Source of the DNA: JAEINY01 sp942490535 | Lineage (GTDB): Bacteria > Bacteroidota > Bacteroidia > Bacteroidales > Marinilabiliaceae | NCBI GenBank assembly: GCA_942490535.1 | Contig: CALNXQ010000003.1 | Span: 868,001-932,000, forward strand | DNA: 64,000 bases | Reading direction: 5' to 3' | Shown here: piece by piece, positions 54,909 through 64,000 of the stretch | How the letters are laid out: every line of letters starts with the position of its first letter | Position numbering within the stretch: the stretch's first letter is position 1 | Position numbers and translations under genes: made by a program | Notes under the pieces: generated by a model | The model's database searches: none | Seen by the model: the letters and a program-made list of their open reading frames with translations, nothing else | Told to the model about the DNA's origin: nothing

Positions 54909-57900
54909 TTAAAAATCCACTTTTAATCCTACTGTATACACTTTAACACCTGGTATATTGTTACCAGTACTTCCGGATAAAGCTTGTTCGGGATCAAATC
55001 CTTTATAGTTGGTTAGGGTAAACAAGTTTTCTCCACTCACAAATGCTTTAACACCGGAGAGGTGCAGTCGACTGCATACTTGCTGTGGTAAATTATATCC
55101 CAGGGAAATATTTTTAAGCCTTACAAAGCTGGCATCTTCCAAGAAGCGTGACGATAGCTGATTACCATAATCCACATTTGACGTAATATAGCGCGGCACA
55201 TCCGTATAGCGGTTATCAGGTGTCCAGGCATTTAAGGCATCTTTAGCCAAATTATAAGCCGGTGATGTACCATCATGCATATTGGTGGCATAATCACCAT
55301 TATAAATCTGCCCCCCCAAACTATAATAGATATAACAACTAAGGTCAAAATTACCAAATGTAATATGGTTATTTACCCCCCCATACACATCAGGTAAAGC
55401 AGTGCCCATACGAACTCGCTCAGCGTCTACGTACGCACTGGTCACCTGCCGGCCTGACCCATGGGGATCAACATAAGCAGAGCCTGGTAACTCTTTCCCG
55501 TCCTTATCATCTGAATCTTGATTCACAAACCACATGGGACGGCCATTGTCCGGATTGACACCGGCATAGTCGCGCAGGTAAAACTGATACATCGAACTTC
55601 CTTCTTCATACAAATAGTTGCCCGAATTTATCTTAGGAACCGACAATTTAAGAACTTTATTGATATTATAACTTATATTAAAATCAGCGGTATAGGAGAA
55701 CTTACCACGATTAAAGATGTCGAAGGAAAAAGTACCTTCGAATCCTTGGTTGGACATGGCACCCAGATTCGACTGGATGGCTCCGATACCGGTCACTGCA
55801 CTCAAAGGAAGATTAAAAAGAAGGCCGTCGGATTTACGCTGATAATATTCCAGGGTGGTACCAAAGAAATTGAATAAGCGAGCCTCTGCACCAATATTCA
55901 GGCTGGCAATCTTTTCCCAGGCGATATTACGATTACCTATTTGAGCATAGCTAATACCGGGTAAACCAGCATAATTGGCACCACTACTGTACAATGAATA
56001 AGATGCATAATTGCCAATAGAGGAGTTCCCAGAGGTACCATAACTAACCCGTAATTTAAGATTATTAAGCCAATCCGTATTTTTCAGCCAATTTTCTTCT
56101 GTCAAGCGCCAACTGGCACCAACCGAATAAAACAATCCCCACTTGGTACTTGGCCCAAAACGCGAACTACCATCCGTACGCACACTCCCGCTTACATAGT
56201 AGCGCCCTAAATAATTATACTTGGCCTGTCCCAGAAAAGATAACATGCGCCATTCACTTAATCCGCTATAAGGGGGTTGTGGTTTTGATCCCCAGGTCAA
56301 ATCCGGCTTTCCTGCCACTGAAAAATCTGTTACTTCTCCCGAAAGGGACGATGTCGTATTTCCAATGGCCTCCTGACCAACTAATACTTCAATATTTGAA
56401 TCGTCGGCTGACTTGGTCCAATTTAAAATGTTAGAAACAGTCCATTGTATATTTTCAGCCGAACCTTTAATGCTTCTGCCGTTTACTCCTCGTCCGTCCC
56501 CATGGTAGGGGTTGTAGTATGTGGTGCTGGTTCCGTAATCAAAATCAATACCGCCGGTTGAACGGAAATAGAAATTAGGTGTAAAGTCAATATTAATATA
56601 GGCATTTGAAATAACACGTCTGCCCTTAATCTGGTAGATATCCATTTCGGCTAGCGCCACAGGGTTAAAATCAAATACAGCTTTATTTTCAAAATTATAT
56701 GTTCCATCACCACTGTATAAGGGTGAAGCTGCATTTATGATATCAGCTGACCGTACGGGGTTGGCAAAGCCTGTGCCTCCGGGCGGGGCATTGGTCTCCG
56801 AGGCTGAAAGGTTAGCGCTCATACCAGCTGTAATGAAACTGTTAACCTTATGGTTTACATTTACCTTAGCAGTAATGCGCTCATAATTTGACGCCAGGGT
56901 AGTTCCACTATCGCTGAAATAACCCAACGACATAAATACATTGGTGTTTTCATTGCCCCCACTGGCATTTAGATTGTAGTTTTGGGTGGTACCGGTTTTA
57001 TACACCAAATCGCGCCAATCAGTATTGGTTACCACCTTTGTGCCCGCTTTTACCATGCCATTATCATCCAATGGGTTGTCAATACCAAATGGATTAAAAC
57101 CAGCTACACCTTGCACATTATTATGGGCATAATCAATAGCCTCATTTAGGGTTTGACCTTCCTGAATCAGTGCCTGATTGTATAATCCCTGCCAGGTATG
57201 TTGATAATAGTCCGAAGCGTTCATGAGGGCATATCCATCGGAAATACGTGATGAAACACCAACCTGAGAGCTTACAGATATTTGAGTTTGGCCGGCTTTT
57301 CCTTTTTTAGTGGTAATCATGATTACACCATTGGCGGCTCTGGATCCATACAATGATGAGGCTGCGGCATCTTTTAATACAGTTACGCTTTCAATATCGT
57401 TAGGGTTAATATCATTAAGGGCTCCTGCCATCGGAACACCATCAATCACATATAACGGTGCACTACTGGCACTTAGCGAACCAATACCTCTTATACGTAC
57501 CGTTGTGCCTGAACCCGGTTGCCCTGAGCTGCTGGAAATCTGCAAGCCTGCAGTAGTACCTTGAAGAGCTTTCTCAAAAGAGGTCACCGGCCGATCTTCC
57601 ATCATTTCGCTTTCAATAACCTGAGCCGCTCCTGTATAAGCTTCTTTTGTACTGGTTCCGTATGCCACTACAATGACGTCTTCCAATTGTTGCGAATCAT
57701 CACTCATGGTCACGTTTATCATGGTACGTCCGTCAACCGGTTCAACAACATTGGTCATCCCGATAAACGAAAACACAAGCACAGACTCTTTTGATGGTAC
57801 TTCCAACAAGTAAAAACCATCAATGTTGGTCACAGTACCCGTGTACGTGCCTTGCAGTAACACATTAACACCAGGAAGCGGTGCGCCAGTGTTATCCACC

Positions 57901-57992
57901 ACTGTACCCTGAACCTTAAGGCCCTGGCCCAGTAAAGCTCCCGCAAGAAAAAGCTGCAGAAACAATACACTCAAAATTTTTTTAATCTCCAT
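54909..57992 (-). CDS. SusC/RagA family TonB-dependent outer-membrane transporter
   Basis: A 1027-residue TonB-dependent transporter. Order: signal peptide (ending GALLG), carboxypeptidase-regulatory-like domain (GTVVDNTGAPLPGVNVLLQG, about 28-100), plug (EDVIVVAYGTSTKEAYTGAA, the RIRGIGSLSASSAPLYVIDG block and SASLYGSRAANGVIMITTKK-like motif) and a 22-stranded barrel ending in VKVYTVGLKVDF. Length and motifs are normal for SusC. It is the first gene of the four-gene unit SusC, SusD (19-bp gap), FISUMP lipoprotein and subtilase. No SusR, ECF sigma/anti-sigma or hybrid kinase is next to it, so regulation is not evident. Confidence 0.96.
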   Translation of the reverse strand: MEIKKILSVLFLQLFLAGALLGQGLKVQGTVVDNTGAPLPGVNVLLQGTYTGTVTNIDGFYLLEVPSKESVLVFSFIGMTNVVEPVDGRTMINVTMSDDSQQLEDVIVVAYGTSTKEAYTGAAQVIESEMMEDRPVTSFEKALQGTTAGLQISSSSGQPGSGTTVRIRGIGSLSASSAPLYVIDGVPMAGALNDINPNDIESVTVLKDAAASSLYGSRAANGVIMITTKKGKAGQTQISVSSQVGVSSRISDGYALMNASDYYQHTWQGLYNQALIQEGQTLNEAIDYAHNNVQGVAGFNPFGIDNPLDDNGMVKAGTKVVTNTDWRDLVYKTGTTQNYNLNASGGNENTNVFMSLGYFSDSGTTLASNYERITAKVNVNHKVNSFITAGMSANLSASETNAPPGGTGFANPVRSADIINAASPLYSGDGTYNFENKAVFDFNPVALAEMDIYQIKGRRVISNAYINIDFTPNFYFRSTGGIDFDYGTSTTYYNPYHGDGRGVNGRSIKGSAENIQWTVSNILNWTKSADDSNIEVLVGQEAIGNTTSSLSGEVTDFSVAGKPDLTWGSKPQPPYSGLSEWRMLSFLGQAKYNYLGRYYVSGSVRTDGSSRFGPSTKWGLFYSVGASWRLTEENWLKNTDWLNNLKLRVSYGTSGNSSIGNYASYSLYSSGANYAGLPGISYAQIGNRNIAWEKIASLNIGAEARLFNFFGTTLEYYQRKSDGLLFNLPLSAVTGIGAIQSNLGAMSNQGFEGTFSFDIFNRGKFSYTADFNISYNINKVLKLSVPKINSGNYLYEEGSSMYQFYLRDYAGVNPDNGRPMWFVNQDSDDKDGKELPGSAYVDPHGSGRQVTSAYVDAERVRMGTALPDVYGGVNNHITFGNFDLSCYIYYSLGGQIYNGDYATNMHDGTSPAYNLAKDALNAWTPDNRYTDVPRYITSNVDYGNQLSSRFLEDASFVRLKNISLGYNLPQQVCSRLHLSGVKAFVSGENLFTLTNYKGFDPEQALSGSTGNNIPGVKVYTVGLKVDF

Positions 57993-58365
57993 TTTTGTAT
58001 AATTGTTTAGCTATGGAATGGAGCCGCAATTGGGGTCTCCAAGTTGGATTTGGGTTAATCAATTCAATTACCTTAATGTCAGGAAGGTCAAAAAATTAAA
58101 TTCATACTAGTGTATTATTACACAATTCAGAACCATTTAAACATCAATAAATAGATCCATCTGCACACGTTGAATCAACGATTCAGTACTATTAATTTTT
58201 GTTTTTTGGCAGGTTAAAATATTCTGGCTTCTCATCTATTGGGCAGGTTGACTTTTAAACAAGTCATTGATTTTCTGTGGATAATTGAGTTATTACAATA
58301 ATTCCATAATCAGAACTAATCCGTGGTATATTGTTTCGCAAACAGCAAAAGTAACCGGATTTTAT
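57993..58365. other. Leader region of the SusC operon, about 370 bp
   Basis: AT-rich DNA between the SusC start and the upstream lipoprotein terminator. The operon promoter should lie here; I found T-rich stretches near 58090-58110 on the minus strand but no exact TAnnTTTG box. No gene recognised. Confidence 0.45.
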
Positions 58366-58398
58366 CTGCACCCCATCATCATGGGTAATGGGGTGCAG
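58366..58398 (-). terminator. Perfect 11-bp hairpin after the L-domain lipoprotein gene
   Basis: CTGCACCCCAT (58366-58376) pairs exactly with ATGGGGTGCAG (58388-58398) around an 11-nt loop, 28 bp past the stop at 58426 on the minus strand. No good T-run follows on the minus strand, so termination strength is uncertain. Confidence 0.6.
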
Positions 58399-58425
58399 TA
58401 AAAACTATCTAGCAATTGACCACTA

Positions 58426-59982
58426 TTAATTACAACTATCAATTAGTCGATTGCTAATAATATCAGCTACTGGTTCCGTCAACTCTGTATAATCTTCAAA
58501 AAATTTAACTTCAACACCAGTAACAATAGTTCCGGCTGCAATTTTATCTAACAGCGGTTTCATTGAGCACAAATCCACGTTGGTATCCAAGGGTACGTAG
58601 ATGTGGCAATACTTTCCATAAGAGCTCCAGAAATTATCGAAGGCATTGAAAGCATCAAATTCAAACACATCTGTTACTTTTAAGGTAATCCCCTTACAGT
58701 CGAGCAATTTTGCAAAACCATTTACTTTGTTTGGTGTAGTAACCATCTCAAAAGTAGTTTCATCCCAAGATTCATTACCTTCCAGGTTAACATTCAGGAT
58801 GTTGGCGTTTGTCAGTTCATTGAAGCCGTCAAACCAATCGGTTCTAACATTTAAATCAATGGTATAACGAGTTCCATTATACAATAACTTATCAAAAACT
58901 GAGACAAGTGTATATGAATCCCCCTGAATGGAGATGAAATTCCCTTTCACCTCAGTTACAGAATTAAAGGATTCCATAGTTGACACATAATTATTGCTAA
59001 CACTCACATTACCTCCAATGGTTGTGAGGCCTGTAAAAGTAGCAAAGGCATTGGTTGATCCCCAAACACCATTGAAAGACATCGATAAATCACCTTTGAT
59101 TTCGGTAATCTTATCCAAGTCGTAAGACTCAATTGAGTTATTGCTGTTCACATTAAAATTGCCGTTAACAGAACTAGAGTTAACAATCAATTTGGTAATG
59201 CTGGTTTCCATAAGATCTAAGTTGCCATTTAGCTGCCCCAAAGTCAGCTCCCCGGCTAAACCATTACTGAAATATACATCACCATTAAAGGTAACAGTTG
59301 CCAACATCAGGTCTGCCAGCATCATGTTACCACTTAAGGTAGCATTGCCATTTACAAAAATTAAAGCGGCTACTGAAAGGGTTGTCAAACCATCGTTTTC
59401 ACGTACGATAAGCTCATCGCCAATACTTGCTAACGCAGGCATGCTCACTGCTGCTGCTTCACCGTTGATACTTTCAACAATTAAACTACCACTTATCGTT
59501 TGTAAATCAGGCAATACGACATTAACATCACCATTTATCAGGAGGTTGCCGCCAACTAACTTCAACGCAGCCACAGCGTCAACCTGTTCTTGTGTAGTAG
59601 CAATAACCTTACCTGTTACAATGGTAGCGCCCTGTGTCTCAAAAGCTTCAAAATCTGCATCCGTGAGTAAGTTACCATAATACACAGCATCCTTGTTGTT
59701 GGTCACTTCCTCTTGCAGTACTTGTAAGTTATTAAGCAAAGCTTCATATTGTGCAGCCAAATCCGAATCTCCAGCCTCCACATCAACTTGCAATGCCGCA
59801 ATACTTGCTTGTATATTAGCAATAGCAGCGAGAAGAGCTTCTTGCTGAGATTTCTCGAGATCTACAACTTTATTATTAAGATCATCAATTTGATCTTGTA
59901 AACTGTCAATGTCGTCACCAACACAACTTCCCATCATGGCAATTAAAGCCATCAGAAAAAAGGGTATTAATCTTTTTCTCAT
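58426..59982 (-). CDS. Lipoprotein with coiled coil and L-domain-like leucine-rich repeats
   Basis: A 518-residue lipoprotein, signal MRKRLIPFFLMALIAMMGSC with the lipid Cys at 20. Residues 23-100 are a coiled coil (DSLQDQIDDLNNKVVDLEKS). From about 115 irregular repeats follow of the kind L-x-x-I-x-G-x-L-x-V (GGNLLINGDVNVVLPDLQTI, GSLIVES, GNATLSGNMMLADLMLATV, IKGDLSMS, IGGNVSVSNN). They resemble receptor-L/leucine-rich surface proteins of Bacteroidota. It lies upstream of the SusC operon on the same strand but is separated by a hairpin and 430 bp, so it is probably its own unit. Likely surface-exposed; ligand unknown. Confidence 0.8.
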   Translation of the reverse strand: MRKRLIPFFLMALIAMMGSCVGDDIDSLQDQIDDLNNKVVDLEKSQQEALLAAIANIQASIAALQVDVEAGDSDLAAQYEALLNNLQVLQEEVTNNKDAVYYGNLLTDADFEAFETQGATIVTGKVIATTQEQVDAVAALKLVGGNLLINGDVNVVLPDLQTISGSLIVESINGEAAAVSMPALASIGDELIVRENDGLTTLSVAALIFVNGNATLSGNMMLADLMLATVTFNGDVYFSNGLAGELTLGQLNGNLDLMETSITKLIVNSSSVNGNFNVNSNNSIESYDLDKITEIKGDLSMSFNGVWGSTNAFATFTGLTTIGGNVSVSNNYVSTMESFNSVTEVKGNFISIQGDSYTLVSVFDKLLYNGTRYTIDLNVRTDWFDGFNELTNANILNVNLEGNESWDETTFEMVTTPNKVNGFAKLLDCKGITLKVTDVFEFDAFNAFDNFWSSYGKYCHIYVPLDTNVDLCSMKPLLDKIAAGTIVTGVEVKFFEDYTELTEPVADIISNRLIDSCN

Positions 59983-60714
59983 TTTGTAATGTTTTAGATT
60001 TTTAATTTCACTTTAACGAAGTGATGATGCAATAATAAAAGACAATACCTCATTTCGCGAACCGAATTAACTTCCACCTGTTCCAATTTCCGAAATCACC
60101 TGGAATAATTTGATACGCTCCACGTCAACACCTTGTATTACTGCGAATTGCAAATACCAATATAAAACATCTACTTTATGGATTTTCATACAGAGTACGT
60201 CGCGGAATTGCCGTTAAGCCATATGAATATTCGCTATTTTTTCTGTCAATACCTTTTGATTTTCTCTACTCCACTTAGTGTTCAAAAGGCGTATGGGTGT
60301 ATTATACCTATCAATCAAAACGATTGATAAAAATATCAATCGTTTTGATTGCATACCGGCATTTGCCAGTGTAATAAGCCAAATGCTATATCAATCTATT
60401 TGTTATACAATTGGTATTAGTTGCCAAAACCTACTTTAACCCCAAAAAAACACCTTAGAAATCACCAATGAACACAACGTAAATAAATTGTTGGAATAAT
60501 GATCCGGAAGATCCATCCTAAAAAACTAACGCCTAATTCGTTTCTACATTTATACGTGGGTATTATTTGGCACACTATTGAGAAAAGATCTCATTTCACA
60601 AGATCTCACTACTCTTTACTTATCTGGCTTACCTAACACCTGTTTATCAACAGATAAAACAGATCGGTTTGTCCTGAACGAGGAAATGAAAGTGATCCGG
60701 CAGAAAAAAACAGG
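59983..60714. other. Intergenic region, 732 bp, containing a nested palindrome
   Basis: AT-rich DNA between the lipoprotein start and the stop of the AraC-type regulator. The one outstanding structure is the 40-bp palindrome at 60312-60351, listed separately. No gene recognised. Confidence 0.5.
60312..60351. promoter_or_regulatory. Perfect 18-bp inverted repeat with 4-nt loop, nested CAATC/GATTG motif
   Basis: CAATCAAAACGATTGATA (60312-60329), loop AAAA, TATCAATCGTTTTGATTG (60334-60351). Each arm is itself a small palindrome, CAATC-AAAA-CGATTG, so the motif CAATC/GATTG occurs four times. It lies 330 bp upstream of the lipoprotein gene and 360 bp past the regulator stop. No T-run follows on either strand. 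A repressor or activator operator, or a structured RNA, is possible; the role is not shown. Confidence 0.7.
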
Positions 60715-61860
60715 CTATAAATCCCTGGATTTTATGTAATCGGTAGGTGTTTGTCCCGTATAATTTTTAAAGATCCTGTTAAAAGTGGTTTTAGAATTAA
60801 AACCGGCTTCTTCGGCTAAATGCGGAAGTGTGTGCTTTTTATGAAAGCCTTCTTCAATAAGCCTGATGGCTGTTTGCATGCGGTATTCATTAACCAGGTC
60901 TGAAAACGACTTTTTCAGATCATTATTGAGAATCTCCGAAATTCGCTTTATGGTCAATCCTGTCGCATGTGCTAAATCTTTAATTTTTAGATCGGGCTTC
61001 AGATAAGTCTTTGAATCTTCAATATAATTAACCAATAGCTTAGATTCATCAAGTGGTACCATCTCTTCCGACAGCGCTTCACTAATTCGATTTAGTTTTT
61101 TACTGGTCATCACTTTAGCAATATCCTCCTCTTCTGAGAAAAATTCAGGCCGTTGAATAGTAAAACCAATTAATACTAAAGTTAATAGGGTTAAACCCAA
61201 ATAAAACAAACTAAATAAATCGAATTGAATCTTGATCCAAAATATCTCAAACAATGCTCCGGCTGTACCTATAGTCCACAATAAAATATTGACAATTAAA
61301 AACACCCTCAACCATTTTATAGATGCCATCTGATATCTCGTAAGTCTGGCTTCCCTGAAATACTCAAAATGATACAGTTTTCTTAAGGAAAGAATAGTAT
61401 AAAATATTCCTTGTACAATAATAACCATATTAAAAACCATTTCTACCAATTGCATCCAGAAAGGCTTACTTCCAACAATTATTTCAACTTTTGATTTTGC
61501 ATCTAAAACTAAAAATGGCATAAAACCTATTAGATACAAAACAACTGGGATAAAATGCATCCAGTACTTATTAAATTGACGCGCATCAGTATATAAGTAA
61601 GTCCTAATGTAAACATATGTTAGAGGAAAGAAACACAACGTAAAGGTATCCAGGAAACCAAACAAGTGTGGATACCTTTGGAAGAAATCCGTTGAATAAA
61701 TCATGTAGCCAAAAACGGTTATTCCCCATGAAAAAGCCAATGCTCCTAAAACCTTATTGGCATAAAATTTAGATGGATAAAACAAGAGATACATGGACAA
61801 AAGAATGGATAAGATTGCGCCCATTAAAAGAATAACACTAAAATAATTGTCAATTACCAT
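60715..61860 (-). CDS. AraC-family regulator with N-terminal membrane domain
   Basis: A 381-residue protein. About seven hydrophobic helices fill residues 8-230 (FSVILLMGAILSILLSMYLL, FFPLTYVYIRTYLYTD, LFSLFYLGLTLLTLVLIGFT). The C-terminal 100 residues are an AraC-type DNA-binding domain with two helix-turn-helix parts (LKIKDLAHATGLTIKRISEI, LPHLAEEAGFNSKTTFNRIF) and the ending GQTPTDYIK. This layout is frequent in Bacteroidota and is thought to couple a membrane signal to transcription. The lipoprotein and SusC operon downstream on the same strand are possible targets, only by position. Confidence 0.92.
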   Translation of the reverse strand: MVIDNYFSVILLMGAILSILLSMYLLFYPSKFYANKVLGALAFSWGITVFGYMIYSTDFFQRYPHLFGFLDTFTLCFFPLTYVYIRTYLYTDARQFNKYWMHFIPVVLYLIGFMPFLVLDAKSKVEIIVGSKPFWMQLVEMVFNMVIIVQGIFYTILSLRKLYHFEYFREARLTRYQMASIKWLRVFLIVNILLWTIGTAGALFEIFWIKIQFDLFSLFYLGLTLLTLVLIGFTIQRPEFFSEEEDIAKVMTSKKLNRISEALSEEMVPLDESKLLVNYIEDSKTYLKPDLKIKDLAHATGLTIKRISEILNNDLKKSFSDLVNEYRMQTAIRLIEEGFHKKHTLPHLAEEAGFNSKTTFNRIFKNYTGQTPTDYIKSRDL

Positions 61861-62059
61861 TCTATTTAGTTTATAACTCGCTTTGACTTAAACAAAGATA
61901 AAAAGTCTGGTGACATAAAAAAACAATCGCTGTTTGATTAAACTATGGTCCTGCATCCGTGTCCATACAATCCAACTCATATTCCTGGTCTTAAAACCAA
62001 CAGCCTTATAGCCGATTACAATCATTACGCCTTTAGAGGATCATAATTCAAATTACGCT

Positions 62060-62245
62060 TTAAAAGCAGCTGCAATCATACCAAACACGTGTACTATCAA
62101 ACTGAAACTGCTCCATTGCCAGAATTTGTTTTTGTTCCTTGAAGTTGTGCTCGATAAAGAAACGTTGTGCTTGCATTTGGGCCAATGCCTTTTCTGTATA
62201 TTGAACCAGAGAGGTATTTACCAATGCAATAATTGTCATTTTCAC
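62060..62245 (-). pseudogene. C-terminal scrap of an IS4/IS701-type transposase
   Basis: Sixty-one codons contain QMQAQRFFIEHNFKEQKQIL and AMEQFQFDSTRVWYD. The run QRxxIExxFKExKxxLxMxxxQ...RxW is the region around the catalytic Glu of IS4-like (IS701) transposases. The rest of the protein and both element ends are missing. The normal continuation (WHHHMAL) is replaced by YDCSCF and a stop, so the fragment is dead. Confidence 0.6.
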
Positions 62246-62464
62246 ACATGTATATTACTGCACTTAAGCTAGATATATTAATTTGTCATCGTTGAAATTA
62301 ATCTATTAAAGTAGAATTAAGCTATAAACTTCTTAAATTCAATTATAATAAAAGCCGCAAAGCCCAAAGGGACTCCTCTCATAGGATGACGAACAATACC
62401 ATAGGAAAGTTATCAGATAAAAAAGCCATTTTATTAATGGCTTATCATCACAAATTGACAGAAA

Positions 62465-63175
62465 TTAATCCTCACTCACCTTCTCCACCTTACCAAATGG
62501 AATGGTTACCCCAAAGTAGAATATAGAGTTATACTGGTTGCGCGTTTGCGCATCTTTTGATATTGTAAACAGGCTATTGTAGTAACGTGCTGTAATGGTG
62601 ACGCCCCCGGTCTGTTTGATTTTCTGGGCAATACCCAACGTCATACCGACATCTATCTTTTTATAACGGTCAGATACATCAGATGTAAAAGTCAAATCAT
62701 CCTTCTCAAATAGCGAGGCTGTAAATACATCTTCCGATTTGGTAAGCCAGTTAAACTGTGGACCTGCATCCAGGTAGGTCAGGTTAAAAAGCTTGTAACG
62801 TACCGTAACCGGTAAGCTGAAAGCTTTAATCTTCCGTTGTACCGTGGCTGATTCAAGTACTTCGTTAAGGTCTTCGTCGGTAGTTTCATAAACCTTCACA
62901 CCTTTTGCACCCATTGGGAACGAATAGTATACCATGGGATTGACCTGCCAGCGGTCGTTGAATTTATACAGAAAGGACATGCCTATATTTAATCCCACGC
63001 CTGCCCCCGATGTATCCAGGTTGATAATAGAAGAGCGGTTCAGCCCCACATTTAATCCAAACTCCAGTTTCTCATTGGTTAATTTATCCCCAAAAAATAG
63101 CGCAATTAAAACCTGGGCCGAAACGGCATTAGTTACCAGAATAAAAAGGCCAATTAATAGTGTTTTCCTCATCAT
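62465..63175 (-). CDS. Outer-membrane beta-barrel protein (PorT-like)
   Basis: A protein of about 236 residues. I start near 63175 (MMRKTLLIGLFILVTNAVSA); the open frame reaches a TTG at 63220 and an ATG at 63187, so the exact start is uncertain. After the signal peptide alternating strands follow (KLEFGLNVGLNRSSI, GAGVGLNIGMSFLYKF, VNPMVYYSFPMG, ITARYYNSL) with a terminal strand IFYFGVTIPFGKVEK. This is the eight-stranded barrel of the PorT/OMP_b-brl type. Function unknown; it may be a small porin or scaffold. It is followed by no gene on the same strand for 220 bp. Confidence 0.78.
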   Translation of the reverse strand: MMRKTLLIGLFILVTNAVSAQVLIALFFGDKLTNEKLEFGLNVGLNRSSIINLDTSGAGVGLNIGMSFLYKFNDRWQVNPMVYYSFPMGAKGVKVYETTDEDLNEVLESATVQRKIKAFSLPVTVRYKLFNLTYLDAGPQFNWLTKSEDVFTASLFEKDDLTFTSDVSDRYKKIDVGMTLGIAQKIKQTGGVTITARYYNSLFTISKDAQTRNQYNSIFYFGVTIPFGKVEKVSED

Positions 63176-63345
63176 ACAGCTCATCATTTGAATTGAGTAA
63201 TATTGAAGCCTGTGCTTCAACTCTAATTGTTGTTGTCTAAAAATACAAAAATGTCGTTTATCTCCCTATTGACAGATGAGTGCGTCCGTGAGTAAATGGT
63301 CATGGCGCAAACTTATTTAGGCTTTTACCAGCTTTGGCATTTTTT

Positions 63346-63432
63346 TTAAGCCATTATTTCCTCTTTGTCAGACTGAGCCGACAGCTGAAAAACAAATACT
63401 GTCAGAGACAGCAATAATGATATCGTTTTCAT
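63346..63432 (-). CDS. Possible 28-residue secreted peptide or truncated gene
   Basis: MKTISLLLSLTVFVFQLSAQ followed by SDKEEIMA and a TAA: an almost ideal signal peptide ending in SAQ with only eight residues after the predicted cut. An upstream in-frame ATG at 63447 adds MNPDT. It stands between two outer-membrane protein genes on one strand. It may be the leftover start of a lost secreted protein; the stop is followed by a run of eight A residues where slippage could have occurred. Confidence 0.3.
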   Translation of the reverse strand: MKTISLLLSLTVFVFQLSAQSDKEEIMA

Positions 63433-63533
63433 GGTATCTGGGTTCATTTTTTGTTTATTAATTCAATTCTTGCCTCACCGGTCAATGTTTTAAACATTAT
63501 CGTAAAACAGGTATCATTCCGTGATTATCCTAC

Positions 63534-63992
63534 TTAATGAGCTTTCACAAACTTAACACCTTCCCCAAACCGAAAACGCGCAATAAATCCCCAGTTACCC
63601 GAATAAAACTTCATGCTGTTGGATACCATAAAATGAGGTCGCCAGTCAATGCCTATAGTCAATGGAAAATCAAATGAATATTCAGCTCCAAAATCACCGG
63701 CTACAGCAACATCCAGCCCATTATGGAAGTATAATTCCGGCCCCACACCGGGATAAAATTTTAAGCCTTTAGGGCCCTCATCCAAGGCAAATAACCAATC
63801 AAAATAGGCACCCATTGAGATGTTATTATCAAAGTACAAAGCGCCATGCAAACGCGGTGCTTTTGATAAGGGGATGGTCAGATCCAGTGCAAAATCATCG
63901 CCAAAACGACCACCAATCTCCCAGTTCTCCTGAGCAAATGCCGCTGTTTTAAAGCCAAGGAATAAAAGCAAAATAAAGAGTTTTGTTTTCAT
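63534..63992 (-). CDS. Small outer-membrane or periplasmic beta-strand protein
   Basis: A 152-residue protein, signal MKTKLFILLLFLGFKTAAFA then QENWEIGGRFGDDFALDLTI, LHGALYFDNNISMGAYFDWL, PGVGPELYFHNGLDVAVAGD and a final strand NWGFIARFRFGEG. The pattern of alternating aromatic strands suggests a small beta-barrel. The start is 8 bp from the right window edge. No family was recognised beyond the general outer-membrane type. Together with the gene at 62465 it forms a group of envelope proteins on the minus strand. Confidence 0.7.
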   Translation of the reverse strand: MKTKLFILLLFLGFKTAAFAQENWEIGGRFGDDFALDLTIPLSKAPRLHGALYFDNNISMGAYFDWLFALDEGPKGLKFYPGVGPELYFHNGLDVAVAGDFGAEYSFDFPLTIGIDWRPHFMVSNSMKFYSGNWGFIARFRFGEGVKFVKAH

Positions 63993-64000
63993 AGTTGTTC

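Overview
The window is a chromosomal segment of a member of the Bacteroidota. The evidence is three proteins ending in type A type IX secretion (T9SS) sorting domains, a gliding-type PKD protein with a type B C-terminal domain next to a PorP/SprF-like gene, a SusC/SusD (RagA/RagB) pair, promoter elements of the TTG...TAnnTTTG type, and AT-rich intergenic DNA. A marine or sediment Bacteroidia (Marinilabiliales-like) lineage is my guess, not a demonstrated placement. No rRNA, tRNA, CRISPR array or complete prophage was seen.

Layout. 1-755: start of a PAS/GAF sensor protein that runs off the left edge. 794-8375: a divergent adhesin/secretion unit, with a giant PKD protein on the minus strand and PorP/SprF-like plus PorE/OmpA-like proteins on the plus strand. 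8512-14073: a fused ABCG-type transporter convergent with a hybrid histidine kinase. 14481-15334: a promoter, an NTF2-like protein and a 61-residue peptide gene. 15974-27131: minus-strand block with two T9SS surface proteins, one carrying seven 83-residue repeats. Upstream of them lies an unusual gene set: phytanoyl-CoA-dioxygenase-like enzyme, two tail-collar proteins, a cytosolic periplasmic-binding-protein homologue and a formyltransferase. This set is the best candidate for an undescribed system.

27390-42746 is a scrap-yard of mobile DNA. It holds an IS3-type orfA remnant, a PAS histidine kinase, and a response regulator cut just after its start codon by an IS66-family element with a perfect 8-bp target duplication. 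It also holds a LytTR regulator, two related unknown proteins, a decayed group II intron 3' end with maturase fragments, a GC-rich patch, and degenerate intergenic repeats. Last come a small three-gene unit of unknown function, an ISL3/ISAon1-type element with a perfect 8-bp target duplication and a frameshifted transposase, and a decayed gene beside it.

42841-44308 carries three small genes, two of which share a GRAM/PH-like ending. 44406-57992 is a SusC-SusD-FISUMP lipoprotein-giant subtilase operon, which reads as a peptide rather than glycan utilisation locus. 58426-63992 holds a coiled-coil/L-domain lipoprotein, a membrane AraC-type regulator, a transposase scrap and two small outer-membrane beta-barrel proteins.
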